From: Deltaproteobacteria bacterium
Lineage (GTDB): Bacteria > Desulfobacterota > Desulfobacteria > Desulfobacterales > JAUVGT01
Reading direction: 5' to 3'
Length of the DNA: 8,409 bases
NCBI GenBank assembly: GCA_030593645.1
Contig: JAUVGT010000213.1
Location: 1-8,409, forward strand
Of this stretch, positions 5,627 to 8,409 are shown one piece after another (position 1 is the stretch's first letter; the number at the start of each line of letters is the position of its first letter). Both the position numbers and the translations under genes were made by a program. The notes under the pieces are model-generated. The model saw nothing but the letters and a program-made list of their open reading frames with translations, searched no databases and was not told the origin of the DNA.

Positions 5627-6310
5627 ATGCCGCCGTTTTTGACAACCCTCTTTGCCTTTTTCAGCGTCAATACAATTGCCTTTAATATACTCGGCTACCC
5701 GATGAGCTATATCGAACTTGTCGGGACTTTACTCTATTTATGGTCGGTCTGGCTGATTTCTAAAAAAAATATGCTGACATGGCCGGTGGGTATCATATCC
5801 GTGATCCTATACGCGTTCCTCTTCTACCAGATCAGGCTCTATTCGGATGCCATTGAACAGGTTTATTATCTGGGGGCAAGTATCTACGGCTGGTGGTACT
5901 GGAAAAAGGGACTACGGGATCAAGATGACAGCACAGTATTTGTAAGAGTCAGCCAGGTTCAAACGATTATATTCTGGGCCATGGGGACTTTGGCTTTGTC
6001 AATCATTGTCGGTATATTCATGAAACGAATCCATCTGATCATGCCGGTTCTTTTTCCCGAGCCCGCATCTTATCCGTTTATAGATGCCCTGACAACGGTC
6101 ATGAGTTTTTCTGCAATGTTCTTAATGGCTCAAAAAAGAATTGAAAGTTGGGTTTACTGGATCATTGTTGATATCATCGGAATCTGGCTGTATTATGTAA
6201 AGGAAGTCAAATTTATCTCTCTGCTTTATATCGTATTACTTTTTATGGCATCTAATGGTTTAAGAATATGGTTTAAGGGATTAAAAGGAAAAGAGTTTAA
6301 GGATAATTAA
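5627..6310 (+). CDS. pnuC: nicotinamide riboside transporter PnuC
   Basis: This 227-residue polytopic inner-membrane protein has about seven hydrophobic segments (near 30-46, 51-68, 76-92, 112-131, 150-168, 174-191 and 196-213). Family hallmarks are WPVGIISVILYAF (52-64), YSDAIEQVYY (72-81), a YGWWYW aromatic cluster (87-92) and the ESWVYWIIVD motif (173-182), whose aromatic and polar residues form the substrate channel in PnuC proteins. The length is close to characterised PnuC (about 225-240). It lets nicotinamide riboside enter by facilitated diffusion, and trapping requires phosphorylation by the kinase encoded just upstream. The ATG follows the preceding stop by 3 bases and has a strong AAGGAAGG ribosome site. 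The gene ends 84 bp before the end of the convergent kinase gene. That gap has only weak A/T-rich stems and no convincing terminator. Confidence 0.93.
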   Translation: MPPFLTTLFAFFSVNTIAFNILGYPMSYIELVGTLLYLWSVWLISKKNMLTWPVGIISVILYAFLFYQIRLYSDAIEQVYYLGASIYGWWYWKKGLRDQDDSTVFVRVSQVQTIIFWAMGTLALSIIVGIFMKRIHLIMPVLFPEPASYPFIDALTTVMSFSAMFLMAQKRIESWVYWIIVDIIGIWLYYVKEVKFISLLYIVLLFMASNGLRIWFKGLKGKEFKDN

Positions 6311-6394
6311 AGCAATGGGGAGGTTTCTATACCACGAAATGTATAAAAAAAATGAACATCGAATGAAAAAAAGTAATTTTTAATTTATGTGAGC

Positions 6395-8338
6395 TCATTT
6401 TTTAAGAGGAAATTCCAAAATTATCGTGGCACCTTTACCTGGTCCATCACTTTGCGCAATCATTTTCCCGCCCATTTCAGTCATATAATTCGCGCAGCTA
6501 TGCAGACCATAACCATGGCCGTCCTTTTTAGTGGTAAAACCATGATTAAATATTTTCGTTAAGTTTTCTTTCGGAATACCTTCCCCGATGTCCCGGATTT
6601 TTAAGTATATGGCTTTATCGTTACCGTTTAGAGATATGAATAGTTTTCTTTGATCATCAGATACTTGCAGCATGGCATCTTTAGCGTTTTTAATCAGATT
6701 GATTAGAATGTGGATCAATTTTGTTTTCTGTATTGATACTTTTGGTATATTTTCAAATTCTTTAATCACGTCAATTCTGTATTTTTCTATTGTACCCTGT
6801 TGAATGGTCAAAGCATCTTCAATTATCCTGGTATTCAGATCTTCACGAAGTGCGAAATAACCGGTATAACTTTGCTGGGCAGTGATTACTTCTTCAATAT
6901 TTTCAATCCCCTTACCCAAGCGTTCCAGGTGTTCATCAATTCGAACTTTAGCATCCGTATAACTTATACATATCTTGTGAAAATACTTCATCAAAGAAGC
7001 GGCTTTGGGTGTTAATAGAAATTCATCAATATGACTTATATTTTCACCCAGTAATTTATCAACTTTTTCCAAACCTATAAAACTGGAATTGGTTTTTAAT
7101 AAATCAAAAATAATTTGTGATGAAACTTTTACACTGTTTAGAATATTGCCCACATTATGAATAGTGCCGGTCGCGATTTCAGCCATTCCCGCCTTATGAG
7201 CATTATCCAGTGCTTTTTTCTGTGCTTCCTCCAATTGGGCGGTGCGTTCAATGACCTTATTTTCCAGTTCCTCGTTTAATAAATTAACTTCTTCCTCTTT
7301 TCTTTTTCGATCGATAGCGAGAGCGACTTGATCAGAAACAGAACTGAATGTATCGACGTCTTCCGGTGAATATGCATCAGAATTTTCATAGCTTTGTGTG
7401 GCCATGACGCCTATGATTTCATCTTTGATTTTTAACGGCACACCAAGCCAGGATTTTGATTGTTTACCTCTTCCTTTAATATCATCATTTATTAAAAAAA
7501 GCGGTTTTCCTGTTCTAATGACTTTACTGGTCAGAGACTTTGAATTTTTCATATCTTTTATTTCACTGAATGCCTCTGACAAATCGGTTTCGAACTGATC
7601 GACCTTGTAGGGGAAAACAACTGAATCGGTATTATTAGAATAGATAGCGATAAAAAAGTTCTTAACATGAATAATTCTACTTAGCGATGTATGGATGGAT
7701 GAGTAAAGATCCTCCAGGTTAAATGTGGTATTCACAGCATTTGAAATTTCATAAAGTGTTTTAATTCTTGCCTGGCTTTGTTTTCGCGCTTTTTCTTTGC
7801 GCTTACTTTCGATTGAAAGGGCGACCTGGTTTGATACAGTGAGAAGTATTTCAGCATCCTTTTCATCATATAATTCAGGATCATTATAGCTCTGAACCAC
7901 CATAACCCCGATCACATCTTCTTCTATTTTTAAAGGAACTCCCAGCCATTGTTCGCAGGGTTCACCGATGTGTTTTTGATTTAATCTTTTTAACCGTTCT
8001 TGAACCTGCGCCTTGTTTATAAAGAACGGTTTTTTCCTCCTGATTACCTCGGCTGCTATTATACTTGATTTGCTTACATTTTGGATTTTATTATAAGTGT
8101 CGCCTTTTTCATCAATATAGTAAGGATAGGTAATGCTGTCTTCTTTATTATTATATATACCGACTAAAAAATTGGTTGTATCGACAATTTCACTTAATGA
8201 GTTGTGAATATATTTATACAGATCATCAAGGTCAGATGTGGCATTGACGGCATTCGAAATCGTTATGAGAACATTATTAATTTTGTCCGCTTTTAAATTG
8301 TTATGAACTTTATGAGCATTATGGCTGGTTTTTGACAT
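6395..8338 (-). CDS. cytosolic sensor histidine kinase with tandem GAF domains
   Basis: This 647-residue protein has no signal peptide or membrane segment. The first GAF domain covers about 20-180 and the second about 190-345. They are clear duplicates (ISNAVNATSDLDDLY against ISNAVNTTFNLEDLY, and WLGVPLKIEEDVIGVM against WLGVPLKIKDEIIGVM). A coiled coil follows (about 345-385, NEELENKVIERTAQLEEAQK). The H-box is TIHNVGNILNSV, with probable phosphoacceptor His394. This is the HNVGN variant rather than classic HExxxP. The ATPase domain has an N-box (LIHILINLIKNAKDAM, Asn551), a G1 box DIGEGIP (Asp583), an F box FTTKKDG and a G2 box GHGYGLH (607-613). All catalytic motifs look intact, so an active kinase is expected. 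GAF domains commonly bind small ligands, but the ligand cannot be named. No response regulator is adjacent, so it is an orphan within the window. The ATG at 8338 has only a weak AAAAGA upstream. Confidence 0.92.
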   Translation of the reverse strand: MSKTSHNAHKVHNNLKADKINNVLITISNAVNATSDLDDLYKYIHNSLSEIVDTTNFLVGIYNNKEDSITYPYYIDEKGDTYNKIQNVSKSSIIAAEVIRRKKPFFINKAQVQERLKRLNQKHIGEPCEQWLGVPLKIEEDVIGVMVVQSYNDPELYDEKDAEILLTVSNQVALSIESKRKEKARKQSQARIKTLYEISNAVNTTFNLEDLYSSIHTSLSRIIHVKNFFIAIYSNNTDSVVFPYKVDQFETDLSEAFSEIKDMKNSKSLTSKVIRTGKPLFLINDDIKGRGKQSKSWLGVPLKIKDEIIGVMATQSYENSDAYSPEDVDTFSSVSDQVALAIDRKRKEEEVNLLNEELENKVIERTAQLEEAQKKALDNAHKAGMAEIATGTIHNVGNILNSVKVSSQIIFDLLKTNSSFIGLEKVDKLLGENISHIDEFLLTPKAASLMKYFHKICISYTDAKVRIDEHLERLGKGIENIEEVITAQQSYTGYFALREDLNTRIIEDALTIQQGTIEKYRIDVIKEFENIPKVSIQKTKLIHILINLIKNAKDAMLQVSDDQRKLFISLNGNDKAIYLKIRDIGEGIPKENLTKIFNHGFTTKKDGHGYGLHSCANYMTEMGGKMIAQSDGPGKGATIILEFPLKK

Positions 8339-8371
8339 AGATAATCTTTTATTGTATTAAAACTAACGCAT

Positions 8372-8398
8372 TATTATGTATTATCATTCTCAATGATA
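8372..8398 (-). promoter_or_regulatory. Fur-box-like dyad upstream of the histidine kinase
   Basis: TATCATT-CTC-AATGATA (8382-8398) is a perfect 7-3-7 inverted repeat. Read on the minus strand, GAGAATGATAATACATAAT (8390-8372) matches 13 of 19 positions of the classic Fur consensus GATAATGATAATCATTATC. It lies 34-60 bp upstream of the kinase ATG, where a promoter operator would be. The region is strongly AT-rich, so chance is a serious alternative. Confidence 0.3.
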
Positions 8399-8409
8399 TT
8401 TATTAAAGC

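Noticed and set aside
6311..6394. Bidirectional terminator between pnuC and the histidine kinase gene
   Set aside because: Only A5/T5-type stems with no G-C pairs are present, too weak to call.

Overview
The window looks like a chromosomal segment of an anaerobic Desulfobacterota-type bacterium of moderately low G+C. This is an inference from gene style: a REP-associated tyrosine transposase start, a soluble GAF-GAF histidine kinase with a TIHNVGN H-box, a CxxC...CxxC tail module typical of signalling proteins in that phylum, and a ferredoxin-nitroreductase fusion. No rRNA, tRNA, CRISPR array or phage gene was seen.

Layout. Positions 1-77 (minus strand) hold the first 25 codons of a Y1/REP-associated transposase cut by the window edge, followed by REP-like sequence. 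Two plus-strand genes follow 33 bp apart: a small membrane protein ending in a putative zinc-binding CSSC/CKDC module (227-829), and a nitroreductase with an N-terminal 2x[4Fe-4S] ferredoxin domain (863-1747). A gene-free stretch (1748-2184) is almost filled by nested inverted repeats that look like a miniature, non-autonomous element. Then come two minus-strand genes: a tryptophanase-type beta-eliminating lyase (2185-3555) and, upstream of it, a TetR-family regulator (3735-4277). The lyase promoter carries a perfect 24-bp palindrome made of iterated GGTAT/ATACC units. A closely matching 14-bp palindrome lies upstream of the TetR gene, so the regulator probably controls both itself and the lyase.

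From 4589 a two-gene plus-strand operon encodes nicotinamide riboside salvage: a NadR-like NMN adenylyltransferase/ribosylnicotinamide kinase without the DNA-binding domain, and the PnuC transporter. PnuC imports nicotinamide riboside, the NadR kinase domain phosphorylates it to NMN, and the adenylyltransferase domain makes NAD. Convergent to it on the minus strand is a 647-residue cytosolic histidine kinase with tandem duplicated GAF domains (6395-8338) and no response regulator in view.

The points most worth following are the self-contained TetR/iterated-GGTAT/tryptophanase module, the lyase with tyrosine phenol-lyase length but tryptophanase active-site residues, the stand-alone membrane CSSC/CKDC protein beside a ferredoxin-nitroreductase, and the nested inverted-repeat element.
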